Source: Planotetraspora mira (GTDB lineage: Bacteria > Actinomycetota > Actinomycetes > Streptosporangiales > Streptosporangiaceae). Taken from it: a stretch of 64,000 nucleotides of DNA. The stretch is taken from the NCBI RefSeq assembly GCF_016863275.1, contig NZ_BOOO01000027.1:1-64000 (forward strand). Reading direction: 5' to 3'. Under the pieces are notes generated by a model. It worked only from the letters and a program-made list of their open reading frames with translations, ran no database searches and was not told where the DNA came from. Positions 1 to 10,192 of this stretch are shown one piece after another. Each line of letters starts with the position of its first letter. Position 1 is the first letter of the stretch. The position numbers and the translations under genes were made by a program.

Positions 1-121
1 GGCGCGGCAAGGGGACACAGCGCACGCCGTGCCGGAGGCGCGGCCATGGGCACGTGTGGCGGGATGGACCATGGACGGCTGGGGGCTGTAGCGTTGGGCA
101 GTCCACGCCCAGCGACGCTTC

Positions 122-150
122 TTGACCTTTGTCCCTGATCAGCGTAAGTT
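122..150 (+). promoter_or_regulatory. Probable promoter of the garA cluster
   Basis: A TTGACC -35 hexamer (122-127) and a TAAGTT -10 hexamer (145-150) are separated by exactly 17 bases, upstream of garA. This matches the sigma-70 (HrdB-type) consensus spacing. Bases 1-121 contain no gene I can support, although a short reading frame ending near 101 could be the tail of an upstream gene. Transcription would begin near 157, leaving a leader of about 40 bases. Confidence 0.55.
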
Positions 151-197
151 GCGGCATTCGCAGTCTGAGCAAGTCGTGAGAGAGGCCGAGCCGATCG

Positions 198-701
198 ATG
201 CCCAGCGTCTACTGCACGCAGTGCGGTCATGCCAACCCCGAGGATGCCCGTTTCTGTTCACGATGCGGTTCGCCGCTGAGCGCTCCGGCGCCCGTCGCAC
301 CCGACACCACCTCGACGATCTCGCTTGACGCGATCGAGGCGGAGCTCGGGCAGACGCTGCTTCCCGACAGGGCGGCCCTCGAGCAACTGCCTCCGGGGAC
401 CGCGCTGCTGGTCGTGATGCGCGGGCCGAACGCGGGCAGCCGTTTTCTGCTCGACAGTGACCTCACTACGGCGGGTCGTCACCCGGAAAGCGACATCTTC
501 CTGGACGATGTGACCGTGTCCAGGAGGCACGTGGAGTTCTACCGGCGTGGTGGCCAGTTCACCGTGCGTGATGTCGGAAGCCTGAACGGCACCTACGTCA
601 ACCGTGAGCGGATCGAGGAGTTCCCGCTCGCCGGGGGCGACGAGGTGCAGATCGGGAAGTTCCGACTGGTGTTCCTCACACGTGGCCCTGGAGGACCGTG
701 A
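198..701 (+). CDS. garA: GarA-like FHA-domain metabolic regulator with N-terminal zinc ribbon
   Basis: This 167-residue protein is a GarA/OdhI homologue, which in actinobacteria binds and inhibits 2-oxoglutarate-handling enzymes until phosphorylated by PknB/PknG-type kinases. Residues 1-27 form a CxxC...CxxC zinc ribbon (C6, C9, C20, C23), which mycobacterial GarA lacks. A TTST stretch near residue 37 sits where GarA has its phosphorylated ETTSVF threonines. The FHA domain (about 65-160) carries GRHPESD, SRRH and LNGTYVN, the phosphothreonine-binding residues. It heads a cluster with ftsR, a bifunctional nuclease gene, a second merR and gcvP, an order conserved in actinobacteria. The family call is firm; the role of the ribbon is unknown. 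Confidence 0.9.
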   Translation: MPSVYCTQCGHANPEDARFCSRCGSPLSAPAPVAPDTTSTISLDAIEAELGQTLLPDRAALEQLPPGTALLVVMRGPNAGSRFLLDSDLTTAGRHPESDIFLDDVTVSRRHVEFYRRGGQFTVRDVGSLNGTYVNRERIEEFPLAGGDEVQIGKFRLVFLTRGPGGP

Positions 702-720
702 TCGGTGAGGAGGTGGAGTC

Positions 721-1377
721 ATGGGCGCGCAGGCCGTAAGGGCGTTCATGAGCATCGGGGAGGTGCTCGCCCTGCTACAGGGCGAGTTCCCCGACGTCAC
801 GATCTCCAAGATCCGGTTCTTGGAAGGCGAGGGGCTCATCGAGCCCCAGCGGAGCCCCTCGGGCTACCGCAAGTTCACGCACAACGACGTGGAGCGCCTT
901 CGTTACATCCTGACCGCGCAGCGTGACCACTATCTTCCGCTCCGTGTGATCAAGGATCATCTGGAGGAGCAGGCCACCCGTCCGCGCGACGTGTCCTCCG
1001 AGGTCCCTGCCGTACGGCTGAGCAGGGAGGAACTGCTCGAGGCCGCGGGCATCGACGACGAGACGCTCGCCGAGATGGAGAGCTTCGGGCTGGTCGTGCC
1101 GGTCGCGCGCCGCTACGACGCCGACGCGCTGGACGTGGCCAGGAACGTCGCGGAGTTGGCCCGTTTCGGCCTGCATCCCCGGCATCTGCGGGCCGTCAAG
1201 GCGGTTGTGGAGCGGGAGGCCGGCCTCGTGGAGCAGGCCGTGGCGCCGTTGTTGCGGCGCCGCGCGCCGGGGGCGATCGATCAAGCGGGCGAGACGGGTC
1301 GGGAGATCTCCGGACTTCTCCAGAAATTGCACAGTGCATTACTTCGTGGCAGTGTTCGCGGCGTTCTGGGACGGTGA
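721..1377 (+). CDS. ftsR: MerR-family regulator FtsR
   Basis: The 218-residue protein has a MerR winged helix-turn-helix at residues 10-80 (SIGEVL..., KIRFLEGEGLI, SGYRKF). This pattern is typical of the FtsR regulator that lies next to garA and, in Corynebacterium, controls ftsZ. The ATG at 721 is preceded by an AGGAGGTGG ribosome binding site about five bases upstream. An internal ATG at 748 gives MSIGEVL but has no such site, so 721 is preferred. It follows garA by 19 bases and is probably cotranscribed. The C-terminal half is helical and has no recognisable ligand pocket. The family is certain; the target is inferred by synteny. Confidence 0.85.
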   Translation: MGAQAVRAFMSIGEVLALLQGEFPDVTISKIRFLEGEGLIEPQRSPSGYRKFTHNDVERLRYILTAQRDHYLPLRVIKDHLEEQATRPRDVSSEVPAVRLSREELLEAAGIDDETLAEMESFGLVVPVARRYDADALDVARNVAELARFGLHPRHLRAVKAVVEREAGLVEQAVAPLLRRRAPGAIDQAGETGREISGLLQKLHSALLRGSVRGVLGR

Positions 1378-1453
1378 CCGGCTCATTCGCTCCGTCGCGG
1401 TGTTACGTTGAATGCCTGGTGATATGCCGCGACGCTTTGAGACGGAGTCGCCC

Positions 1454-1924
1454 GTGTTGCAGATGGAGGTCGTGGGGGTTCGCGTTGAGATGCCCTCCAA
1501 CCAGCCGATCGTTCTCCTCAAGGAGACGAGCGGTGATCGGTACTTGCCGATCTGGATTGGCATGACCGAGGCGACCGCCATCGCGCTGGCGCAGGCGGAG
1601 GAACCGCCGCCCCGGCCGCTGACCCACGACCTGTTCAGGGACGTGCTGGAGGCGCTGGGGGTGCGTCTGCGCACCGTGAACATCGTCGCCCTCCGTGACG
1701 GGATCTTCTTTGCCGACCTGGTGTTCTCCAACGGCGTAGAAGTGAGCGCGCGTCCGTCGGACTCGATCGCGCTGGCGTTGCGGACGGGGGCGACGATCTA
1801 CGCCAGCGAGGACGTGGTCCAGGAGGCAGGCGTGAGCATGCCGGACGACCAGGAGGACGAGGTGGAGAAGTTCCGCCAGTTCCTGGACAACATCACCCCG
1901 GAAGACTTCGGCCGTGCGGGTTGA
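1454..1924 (+). CDS. Bifunctional nuclease (BFN/DUF151) family protein
   Basis: This is a 156-residue member of the bifunctional nuclease family, conserved in actinobacteria next to garA/ftsR. The conserved core is visible: EMPSNQPIVLLKE, then YLPIWIG, then EVSARPSDSIALALR, and a C-terminal acidic QEDEVEKFRQFLD. The GTG at 1454 has GGAG six bases upstream and yields MLQMEVVGVRVEM, the usual family N-terminus. An ATG at 1412 in the same frame would add 14 residues but lacks homology-like sequence. The family has in vitro DNase/RNase activity in plants and a Thermotoga structure; its bacterial role is unclear. Confidence 0.85.
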   Translation: MLQMEVVGVRVEMPSNQPIVLLKETSGDRYLPIWIGMTEATAIALAQAEEPPPRPLTHDLFRDVLEALGVRLRTVNIVALRDGIFFADLVFSNGVEVSARPSDSIALALRTGATIYASEDVVQEAGVSMPDDQEDEVEKFRQFLDNITPEDFGRAG

Positions 1925-2067
1925 TTTCGGGATATTGCGCTTCACGACGCGCCGGACGGGGTCGTTGACTGAGGATGGCCCCGGTCCTACGGTGCAAGGG
2001 AAACCACGGTTGTAATTCACGAACCCCCAGATCAGACCGTGGGATGAGAGAAAGCCGGAGGTCCGCA

Positions 2068-2685
2068 GTGGCGGTCAGCAGCGGCGAGGGTAAGTCGGCC
2101 GGACAACATGATCCGGTCCGGCAGGCGGCACGCGAGCGTGCCGGCGAGCAGGGTCTGCTGTTCGACGAGCAGCCCGCGTCTCTGCCCGATGACGTCGGTT
2201 ACCGCGGTCCCACGGCCTGCGCGGCGGCCGGCATCACCTACCGGCAACTGGACTACTGGGCGCGCACCGAGCTGGTGCTGCCCACGATAAGAGCCGCACA
2301 GGGCTCGGGATCGCAGCGCCTGTACAGCTTCCGCGACATCCTCGTCCTGAAGGTGGTCAAGCGGCTCCTCGACACCGGCGTCTCCCTCCAGCAGATACGC
2401 ACCGCCGTGCAGCACCTGCGTGATCGCGGGGTGCACGACCTGGCGCAGATCACGCTCATGAGCGACGGCGTCAGCGTCTACGAGTGCACGTCGGCCGACG
2501 AGGTGATCGACCTGCTCCAGGGTGGTCAGGGCGTCTTCGGCATCGCGTTGGGCAGGGTCTGGCGCGAGGTGGAGGGATCGCTCGCCGAGCTCCCGAGTGA
2601 GCGCGCCGAGAGCGCCTCCGATGCGGAGGGTGATCATCCGGCGGACGAACTGGCCCGCCGCAGGAAGGCCCGCAAGACCGGCTGA
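2068..2685 (+). CDS. MerR-family regulator (second copy of the gcv cluster)
   Basis: This 205-residue MerR-type regulator is distinct from FtsR. The winged helix lies at about residues 42-110 (GYRGPTACAAAGITYRQLDYWARTELV, then SQRLYSFRDILVLKVVKRLLDTGVS), followed by a conserved VYECTSADEVIDLLQGGQGVFGIALG segment shared by actinobacterial orthologues. The GTG at 2068 has GGAGG six bases upstream and fits the shorter N-terminus of relatives. Upstream in-frame ATGs at 2044 and 1975 are alternatives. It is the last gene before the glycine riboswitch. Its regulon is unknown; the conserved location suggests central metabolism or cell division. Confidence 0.8.
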   Translation: MAVSSGEGKSAGQHDPVRQAARERAGEQGLLFDEQPASLPDDVGYRGPTACAAAGITYRQLDYWARTELVLPTIRAAQGSGSQRLYSFRDILVLKVVKRLLDTGVSLQQIRTAVQHLRDRGVHDLAQITLMSDGVSVYECTSADEVIDLLQGGQGVFGIALGRVWREVEGSLAELPSERAESASDAEGDHPADELARRRKARKTG

Positions 2686-2763
2686 CGGACCGGTCCGCCG
2701 ACCGGGACCATAGGGGCGTCACCGCCCATTCCGGTAGCCGGTAGAGTTGGTCTGGCTGATGAC

Positions 2764-2965
2764 CTCGTGCGGGAGAGTCCCCTTTCACCAGGGGCGCCGA
2801 AGGAGCAACCTCCCCGGAATCTCTCAGGTAACCGGTACCGCACGGACGAGGCGACTCTGAAAAGCAGGCGCACCAGCCAGGTGGAGCCTCACCGAAGGGG
2901 AAAGCCGGGCGCGTCGATGGCCCGGTGAAGCTCTCAGGTCCGATGACAGAGGGGGAGACCGCAAG
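2764..2965 (+). promoter_or_regulatory. Tandem glycine riboswitch upstream of gcvP
   Basis: Two glycine aptamers in series fill the gap before gcvP. The first (about 2768-2870) has the GCGGGAGAG start, CGCCGAAGGAGCAA and TCTCAGGTA core, closing at GACTCTG. The second (about 2880-2958) repeats the pattern as CACCGAAGGGGAAA and CTCTCAGGTCC, closing at GACAGAGGGGGAGAC. These are hallmark conserved loops of the class. In the family, glycine binding turns on glycine cleavage genes. The region from 2966 to the gcvP ribosome binding site (AGGAGG, 3015-3020) shows no strong terminator, so control may be at translation; that last point is inference. Confidence 0.93.
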
Positions 2966-3028
2966 ACGACGGGCCGTGCCAGCAGGTACGGCGCGCGCTG
3001 GTCTCGACCCGCCCAGGAGGCCCCTGTC

Positions 3029-5854
<2,826 letters not shown>

Positions 5855-5985
5855 GCGGTCGAAGGGGGGCAGGGGAACGGCATGGTGGCGGACCAGTTGC
5901 GCATGTCACTCCCGCACCGGGGCACAGGTCGTTAAGATCTTGCTGATCGTTCCCCACCCCTCCTCATCCCTGTGAGGCCCCCCTC

Positions 5986-6531
5986 ATGACGGCCATCGAC
6001 CCCGGGCGGCCGATCGACCAGGCCCGCCGGCTAGCCGAGACCGGTGATCTCGACGCCGCGGCGGCGATCTTCGCGGAGCTCGCCTCGGACGCCGAGGGCC
6101 CCGACCAGGCCGACGCGGCCCAGGGGCTGTCCGTCGTCGCCGAGCGCATGGCGGCGGACCTGCTGGCGGACGGGGAGCCGGAGCAGGCGGCAGACGTCCT
6201 GCTGGAGGCCTTGTCCGTCACCGCCGTGACCGATGTGGCGCGCCTGCGGGTGCTCCTCGGCATCGCGCATCTCGAGATGGCCTGCGGGCAGTTCGCCGGA
6301 GCGGTCGAGGAGGGCCGCTGGGAGGACGGCGAGGCGGAGACGGGTGCGCTCGCCATCGAGTTGCTCGCCCGCACGCTGCCGCTGCGAGGCCGCGACGCCG
6401 ACGCCGAGACGGTCTGGCGTTACGGTCTCGATCACCCCGACCAGGTGCTCGCCGAGCAGGTCCGGCTCCGCCTCAACCGCGACGTCCGGCCCGTGACGGG
6501 CGACGTCGTCAGCGACTCGACCGGCGGCTGA
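5986..6531 (+). CDS. Hypothetical helical (TPR-like) protein
   Basis: This 181-residue, alanine-rich, acidic protein has no recognised catalytic motif. Its sequence is a series of paired helices of roughly 34 residues (ARRLAETGDLDAAAAIFAELA, DLLADGEPEQAADVLLEALS, LLARTLPLRGRDADAETVWRYGL), resembling degenerate tetratricopeptide repeats. This suggests a protein-interaction scaffold. It has no signal peptide or membrane segment. It follows gcvP after 131 bases and has its own probable promoter (TTAAGAT near 5932). Its end overlaps the convergent gene at 6509 by 23 bases. Confidence 0.65.
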   Translation: MTAIDPGRPIDQARRLAETGDLDAAAAIFAELASDAEGPDQADAAQGLSVVAERMAADLLADGEPEQAADVLLEALSVTAVTDVARLRVLLGIAHLEMACGQFAGAVEEGRWEDGEAETGALAIELLARTLPLRGRDADAETVWRYGLDHPDQVLAEQVRLRLNRDVRPVTGDVVSDSTGG

Positions 6532-6889
6532 GCGCGTAGGCCACGTTGACGCAGATGATCCCGGCCCAGGCGAGGAGCAGACCGGCGCCTCCCGCGTTGC
6601 TCGATGCGATGGCGGTGAGGGGGATGCCGATGCCGAGTGATCCGAGAGCCACGGGGACGGTGGTGTCCTTGCCGCGGTGGGTGTCCTTGGCGATCCCGGC
6701 GGTCTGCGCGGCCACCTCCGACCGGACGCGTGCGGCGATCTCGACGTCGAGCTTGTCGAGGAACGAGTCGACGAGGGCGTCCTCGTAGTCCGGGCCCAGG
6801 TCTCGGCGCGTCGCGATGATGGCGCGTAGATCCTGCCGGGTGGCGTCGGACGTCGTGTGCTGCTGCAGGGGGTTATCGGGCACGATCAC
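6509..6889 (-). CDS. Small membrane protein with C-terminal transmembrane hairpin
   Basis: This 126-residue protein has a charged helical N-terminal region (DLRAIIATRRDLGPDYEDALVDSFLDKLDVEIAARV). Two hydrophobic segments follow at about residues 79-95 (VALGSLGIGIPLTAIAS) and 100-118 (AGLLLAWAGIICVNVAYAL). The N-terminal part looks like the short domain seen in many actinobacterial small membrane proteins. The GTG at 6889 is preferred; a second GTG at 6883 is possible, and neither has a clear ribosome binding site. It converges on the upstream gene with a 23-base overlap. The function is unknown. Confidence 0.6.
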   Translation of the reverse strand: MIVPDNPLQQHTTSDATRQDLRAIIATRRDLGPDYEDALVDSFLDKLDVEIAARVRSEVAAQTAGIAKDTHRGKDTTVPVALGSLGIGIPLTAIASSNAGGAGLLLAWAGIICVNVAYALSRRSSR

Positions 6890-6976
6890 ATTGTGGCGGG
6901 AGGGCGGGCCGTGCGCCATCCTCCGTCCGGACGGGTCGCCCATCCTGCCAAAGTCGGAGCCGGTACGGTCACCTGC

Positions 6977-7573
6977 ATGGACGTCGCCACACCGCACGGC
7001 CCCGCGCGGGTCGAGATCGACGAGGCCGCCGATCCCCGGCTGCTGCTCGTCCTGACCCACGGCTCGGCGGGGGGAGTGGACGCACCCGACCTGCTCGCCG
7101 TACGGGACGCCGTGCTGGCCATCGGGGGGACCGTTGCGCGGGTGGTCCAGCCGTTCCGGCTCAGGGGCGCACGGGCGCCGGGGTCCGCGGTCAAACAGGA
7201 CGAGGCGTGGGTGAGCATCGTCGCGGGGCTGCGGGAGAGCCGGCCGGGGCTGCCGCTCGTTCAGGGCGGCCGGAGCAACGGGGCCCGGGTGGCCTGCCGT
7301 ACGGCGTCGGCGGTCGGGGCCGACGCGGTGATCGCGCTCGCGTTCCCCCTGCACCCGCCCGGCCGGCCCGAGCGTTCACGGGCCGGAGAGCTGCGGCAGG
7401 CGGGAACCGACGTACTGGTGATCAACGGAGACCGGGATCCGTTCGGGGTCCCCGACGCGGCCGACGCCGCGCGACTGGTGGTCCTGGCGGGAGAGGGTCA
7501 CGATCTGAAGAGGGATCCCGCCCGCGTGGGCGAGGAGGTGGCCGAGTGGCTGCTGGAGCTCAGGCTGCGTTGA
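6977..7573 (+). CDS. Alpha/beta hydrolase (dienelactone hydrolase/KANL3-Tex30-like)
   Basis: This 198-residue protein has an alpha/beta hydrolase fold with THGSAGG as the oxyanion loop, QGGRSNGARVA as the nucleophile elbow (GGRSNG, serine nucleophile), INGDRDPFG for the acid, and LAGEGHDLK for the catalytic histidine. The layout matches the short KANL3/Tex30-like family found widely in bacteria. The substrate is unknown. The ATG at 6977 begins MDVATPHGP; the long in-frame extension upstream has poor coding character. Its 3' end overlaps the convergent DUF5999 gene by 14 bases. Confidence 0.75.
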   Translation: MDVATPHGPARVEIDEAADPRLLLVLTHGSAGGVDAPDLLAVRDAVLAIGGTVARVVQPFRLRGARAPGSAVKQDEAWVSIVAGLRESRPGLPLVQGGRSNGARVACRTASAVGADAVIALAFPLHPPGRPERSRAGELRQAGTDVLVINGDRDPFGVPDAADAARLVVLAGEGHDLKRDPARVGEEVAEWLLELRLR

Positions 7574-7760
7574 CGGCCATGTCGGTGGGGCGGTGGGGAG
7601 CGATCACGCCTCCGTCCGGCAGGAGCTCTCCCGTGTCCTCGAACAGCACGACACCGTTGCAGAGCAGGCTCCATCCCTGCTCAGGGTGCGTCGCTATCGT
7701 GCGGGCGGCTTCTCGGTCCTTCGCGTCCGCGTGGGGACAGGCCGGGTCATGAGGGCACAT
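7560..7760 (-). CDS. DUF5999 family small protein
   Basis: This 66-residue protein matches the actinobacterial DUF5999 family. It begins MCPHDPACPHADAKDREAAR, with paired cysteine/histidine residues, and continues HPEQGWSLLCNGVVLFEDTGELLPDG followed by IAPHRP. That core is highly conserved among Streptomyces and relatives. The N-terminal Cys/His pattern could bind metal, but this is inference. The gene converges on the hydrolase with a short overlap. Its promoter must lie in the A/T-richer gap to the right. Confidence 0.8.
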   Translation of the reverse strand: MCPHDPACPHADAKDREAARTIATHPEQGWSLLCNGVVLFEDTGELLPDGGVIAPHRPTDMAVNAA

Positions 7761-8142
7761 CGCCGGGGCTCCGTGTCTTTATCGATCGCTCGTGGTCGTT
7801 CACCGGCGGACGGTGGTGGCCGTCACCGATGTCTTCCTTCCCTCTTTTGTACGGGGGGCGAGCCTTCGGGGTTGACGTATTTATGGACTTCACCAGTTTG
7901 CTGGCCGGTCGCATCGGCATGACATAGTCCGTTCGGACGATATCGCCGGTCCGGGTGGGGGGCCCGCGTGCGGCCTGAGTGGACCGGTCTCGCTGATGTG
8001 ACTTGTAACACAAGGTTGCCCCATGGACGATAACGGGCCAACCTCGACACGCCGTCCGTCTGGTAACTGACTGATTACCATTTCTTTGGATTCGCTGAGC
8101 GTTCTGCGTGGTTCGTCGGGTCTTGGCCCTCCGACCTGCGGA
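7761..8142. other. Gene-free gap with small palindromes
   Basis: This 382-base stretch is richer in A/T than its surroundings and contains no reading frame with convincing coding character. It must hold the promoter of the minus-strand DUF5999 gene and lies downstream of the TetR gene. Two small symmetric elements are visible: CTTGT-AAC-ACAAG near 8003-8015 and TGGTAA-N8-TTACCA at 8061-8080. No tRNA or structured RNA was recognised. Confidence 0.5.
8061..8080. promoter_or_regulatory. Inverted repeat, possible operator
   Basis: TGGTAA and TTACCA form perfect 6-base arms separated by 8 bases. The geometry suits a dimeric TetR- or MarR-type repressor better than a terminator, since the arms are A/T-rich and short. 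It lies downstream of the TetR gene, about 300 bases from the DUF5999 start. Any link to that TetR protein is speculative. Confidence 0.25.
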
Positions 8143-8718
8143 TCAGCGTTCCAGGCCGGTGATGAGGGCGTCGAGGCCGTGTTCGAATTCCCGCTCGCCG
8201 TCCGCGGTCCGGGCGTGCTGCACCGTCGCGTCCGGATCGGCCCAGCCGGACTGCTGGACCTCCACCGCCACGCTGCCGAACACGTAGGCGCGCAGTGCGC
8301 GCACCGCCTCGCTGGCGTCGCCCAGTCCGGCCTCCTGGAGCTGCTCGGCCTGCTCCCTGATCGCGATCAGCGCCGAGCCCTTCGGCGGCTTGGTCAGCGC
8401 GAGGGACAACACCCCGGGATGCTCCAGCAGCGCCGCACGGCTCGCGCGGGCCCAGGCGCGGGCTCTGTCCTGCCAGCCGTCCAGGCCCTCGGGGCCGACC
8501 TGGACGGCGGTGACGTGCTCGGCCAGCGCGTCCATCAGCGCGTCCTTGCCCCGTGGCAGGTGGTGGTAGATGGCCATCGCCTCGACCTGGAGCGCGTCGC
8601 CCAGCCGGCGCATGGTGAGCCTGCGCAGGCCCTGCCCGTCGGCGATGTGGAGGGCGGCGTCGATGATGCGTTCCAGGGACAGCGGGACGGGTGGTCGCTT
8701 GGCAGGCATATCGATCAT
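8143..8718 (-). CDS. TetR-family transcriptional regulator
   Basis: This 191-residue repressor has an N-terminal TetR helix-turn-helix at about residues 12-60 (LSLERIIDAALHIADGQGLRRLTMRRLGDALQVEAMAIYHHLPRGKDAL). A C-terminal ligand-binding region with the hydrophobic helices typical of the TetR_C (tetracycline repressor-like) group follows. The ATG at 8718 is used; a second in-frame ATG at 8709 is close. No transporter or enzyme gene is adjacent in an obvious regulated arrangement, so the target is unclear. The divergent gene at 8833 is the nearest candidate. Confidence 0.8.
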   Translation of the reverse strand: MIDMPAKRPPVPLSLERIIDAALHIADGQGLRRLTMRRLGDALQVEAMAIYHHLPRGKDALMDALAEHVTAVQVGPEGLDGWQDRARAWARASRAALLEHPGVLSLALTKPPKGSALIAIREQAEQLQEAGLGDASEAVRALRAYVFGSVAVEVQQSGWADPDATVQHARTADGEREFEHGLDALITGLER

Positions 8719-8832
8719 GCTGCCACATGCGTCCTTACTTCGTAAAGCGCACCGCACCCTGGTGTGCGAGACCCCGTGAGAAGCGCGTACGCTTTCGCCA
8801 GCGATGGTTTGTTCGATCTGGAGGGGCTGACG

Positions 8833-9228
8833 ATGGCGATTTTCCGTCGGCGGGTGAGCCGTGAGGCGGACCGCTACCATGCCGACCAGGAGCTCGGTGG
8901 CGACTTCGGTGCTCTGCTGGACAGGGCGAGGGAGGCCGAGCAGGCGCTGCGGGCCAAGCGGGCCGAGGGCGCCTCTGCGGAGGAGTTGCGGGCGGCGGGA
9001 ATCGACTTCGACCGCGCCCTGACCGAGGCGCTGCGCGCGGCCGAGGCGGTGCAGCGGGTCACGCTGGGGGAGAAGGCCTACGACGACCGCATCGCGCGGC
9101 GCAAGGCCAGGGCCACCCCCGACGGGGCGAAGTGGACCGCCGAGGTGAACCGCCTCCGCACGCTGCGCGAGGAGCACCGGCTGACCGGCATCGCACGCGT
9201 TCCCCGGGCCTCCTCCGCCGCCCGTTAG
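8833..9228 (+). CDS. Hypothetical coiled-coil protein
   Basis: This 131-residue, highly charged protein is predicted to be nearly all helix. It has long heptad-like stretches (DFGALLDRAREAEQALRAKRAEGASAEELRAAGIDFDRALTEALRAAEAV as segments) and a basic C-terminus. It has no enzymatic motif, signal peptide or membrane segment. The ATG at 8833 has a GGAGGGG ribosome binding site about seven bases upstream, which decides against the longer frame beginning at 8764. The function is unknown; its position opposite the TetR gene may mean shared regulation. Confidence 0.65.
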   Translation: MAIFRRRVSREADRYHADQELGGDFGALLDRAREAEQALRAKRAEGASAEELRAAGIDFDRALTEALRAAEAVQRVTLGEKAYDDRIARRKARATPDGAKWTAEVNRLRTLREEHRLTGIARVPRASSAAR

Positions 9229-9329
9229 GCGAGGTTGGGCGAGAGCCGTACCGGACTGTTCTTTCCGGCCCTCAAGGCGGGCGACCTGAGTACCGTGGGC
9301 GCCGACGCCGCACGTGTGGAGGGCCGGCC

Positions 9330-10097
9330 ATGTCGGAGAACATCGCGTTCGCGCCGGGATCTCCTTGCTGGGTGGATCTCGGCGCCTCCGATGTGGGCGC
9401 GGCGAAGGACTTCTATTCCGCGCTGTTCGGGTGGGACTTCGTCGCCATGCCCGAGCGGGAGGAGTACGCGGTGGCCCACCTGCGCGGCGCTCCGGTGGCC
9501 GGCATCGGGCCGGCCACCGACGACGGCCTGCGCTGGTGGACGACCTACGTCGCGGTGCGGGACGCGGACCTCGCGGCGAAGCTGGCCGTCGAGGCCGGAG
9601 GCCGCCTCACCGCGGGACCGCTGGAGGTCTTCGACCACGGCAGGAGCGCCTACCTCGCCGATCCCGCGGGCGCCGCTCTGGCGGTGTGGCAGGCGGCGGG
9701 GTTCGCCGGTGCCGCGGTCACCGGCGTGCCCGGGACGCTGTGCTGGAGTGAGCTCGCCGTGCGCGACGCCGGCGAGGCCGCCGCGTTCTACGGCCGCCTG
9801 TTCGGATGGCGGGGCCGCAAGCGGCCGCATCCCGGAGGTGCGAGCACCTACACGGACTTCGACACCGGCGGCCGGACCGTCGCCGGCATGGTCGCGATGA
9901 ACGAGATGTGGCCGGAGGAGATCCCCGCCCACTGGATGGTGTACTTCGCGGTCGGCGACTGCGACGCGTCCTGCGCGAAGGTCGCCGAGTTGGGCGGCGT
10001 CGTGTCCGTCCCGCCGTTCGACATCGAGACGGGACGGGTCGCCGTGGTCGACGACCCTGATGGCGCCGTCTTCTCGATCATCGCGCTGGCCGGCTGA
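9330..10097 (+). CDS. VOC-superfamily protein with two glyoxalase-like domains
   Basis: This 255-residue protein contains two tandem vicinal oxygen chelate domains, at about residues 8-120 and 130-252. Each begins with a hydrophobic strand plus an AA(A/K)FY motif (VGAAKDFYSALFGWDF and AGEAAAFYGRLFGWRG) and ends with a DPDGA/DPAGA turn. Relatives include the actinobacterial 27-kDa antigen Cfp30B-like and hydroxylase-like VOC proteins. Metal-binding residues are not complete enough to predict a substrate. The ATG at 9330 follows GGAGGGCC with suitable spacing. It converges on the sigma factor gene. Confidence 0.8.
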   Translation: MSENIAFAPGSPCWVDLGASDVGAAKDFYSALFGWDFVAMPEREEYAVAHLRGAPVAGIGPATDDGLRWWTTYVAVRDADLAAKLAVEAGGRLTAGPLEVFDHGRSAYLADPAGAALAVWQAAGFAGAAVTGVPGTLCWSELAVRDAGEAAAFYGRLFGWRGRKRPHPGGASTYTDFDTGGRTVAGMVAMNEMWPEEIPAHWMVYFAVGDCDASCAKVAELGGVVSVPPFDIETGRVAVVDDPDGAVFSIIALAG

Positions 10098-10105
10098 CGG
10101 CACGG

Positions 10106-10130
10106 GCGCGCGCGAAAATCATGCGCGCGC
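10106..10130. terminator. GC-rich hairpin after the VOC gene
   Basis: GCGCGCGC arms of 8 bases flank a GAAAATCAT loop, nine bases after the VOC stop codon. It is a plausible terminator for the plus-strand gene, without a U-tract as is common in actinobacteria. Confidence 0.5.
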
Positions 10131-10158
10131 GAACGTGGGCGTGACGGGAACACCGCTC

Positions 10159-10186
10159 GGGCTCGCGACCGGCTGGACGCGAGCCC
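10159..10186. terminator. Hairpin terminator of the sigma factor gene
   Basis: Perfect 9-base arms GGGCTCGCG and CGCGAGCCC enclose a 10-base loop, and the stem ends seven bases beyond the sigma-factor stop codon on the minus strand. Position and strength fit an intrinsic terminator for that gene; it could also stop read-through from the VOC gene. Confidence 0.6.
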
Positions 10187-10192
10187 TACGGG

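Noticed and set aside
7747-8013. An 88-codon minus-strand frame upstream of the DUF5999 gene
   Set aside because: It starts with TTG, overlaps the DUF5999 start, has no ribosome binding site and a random-looking composition.
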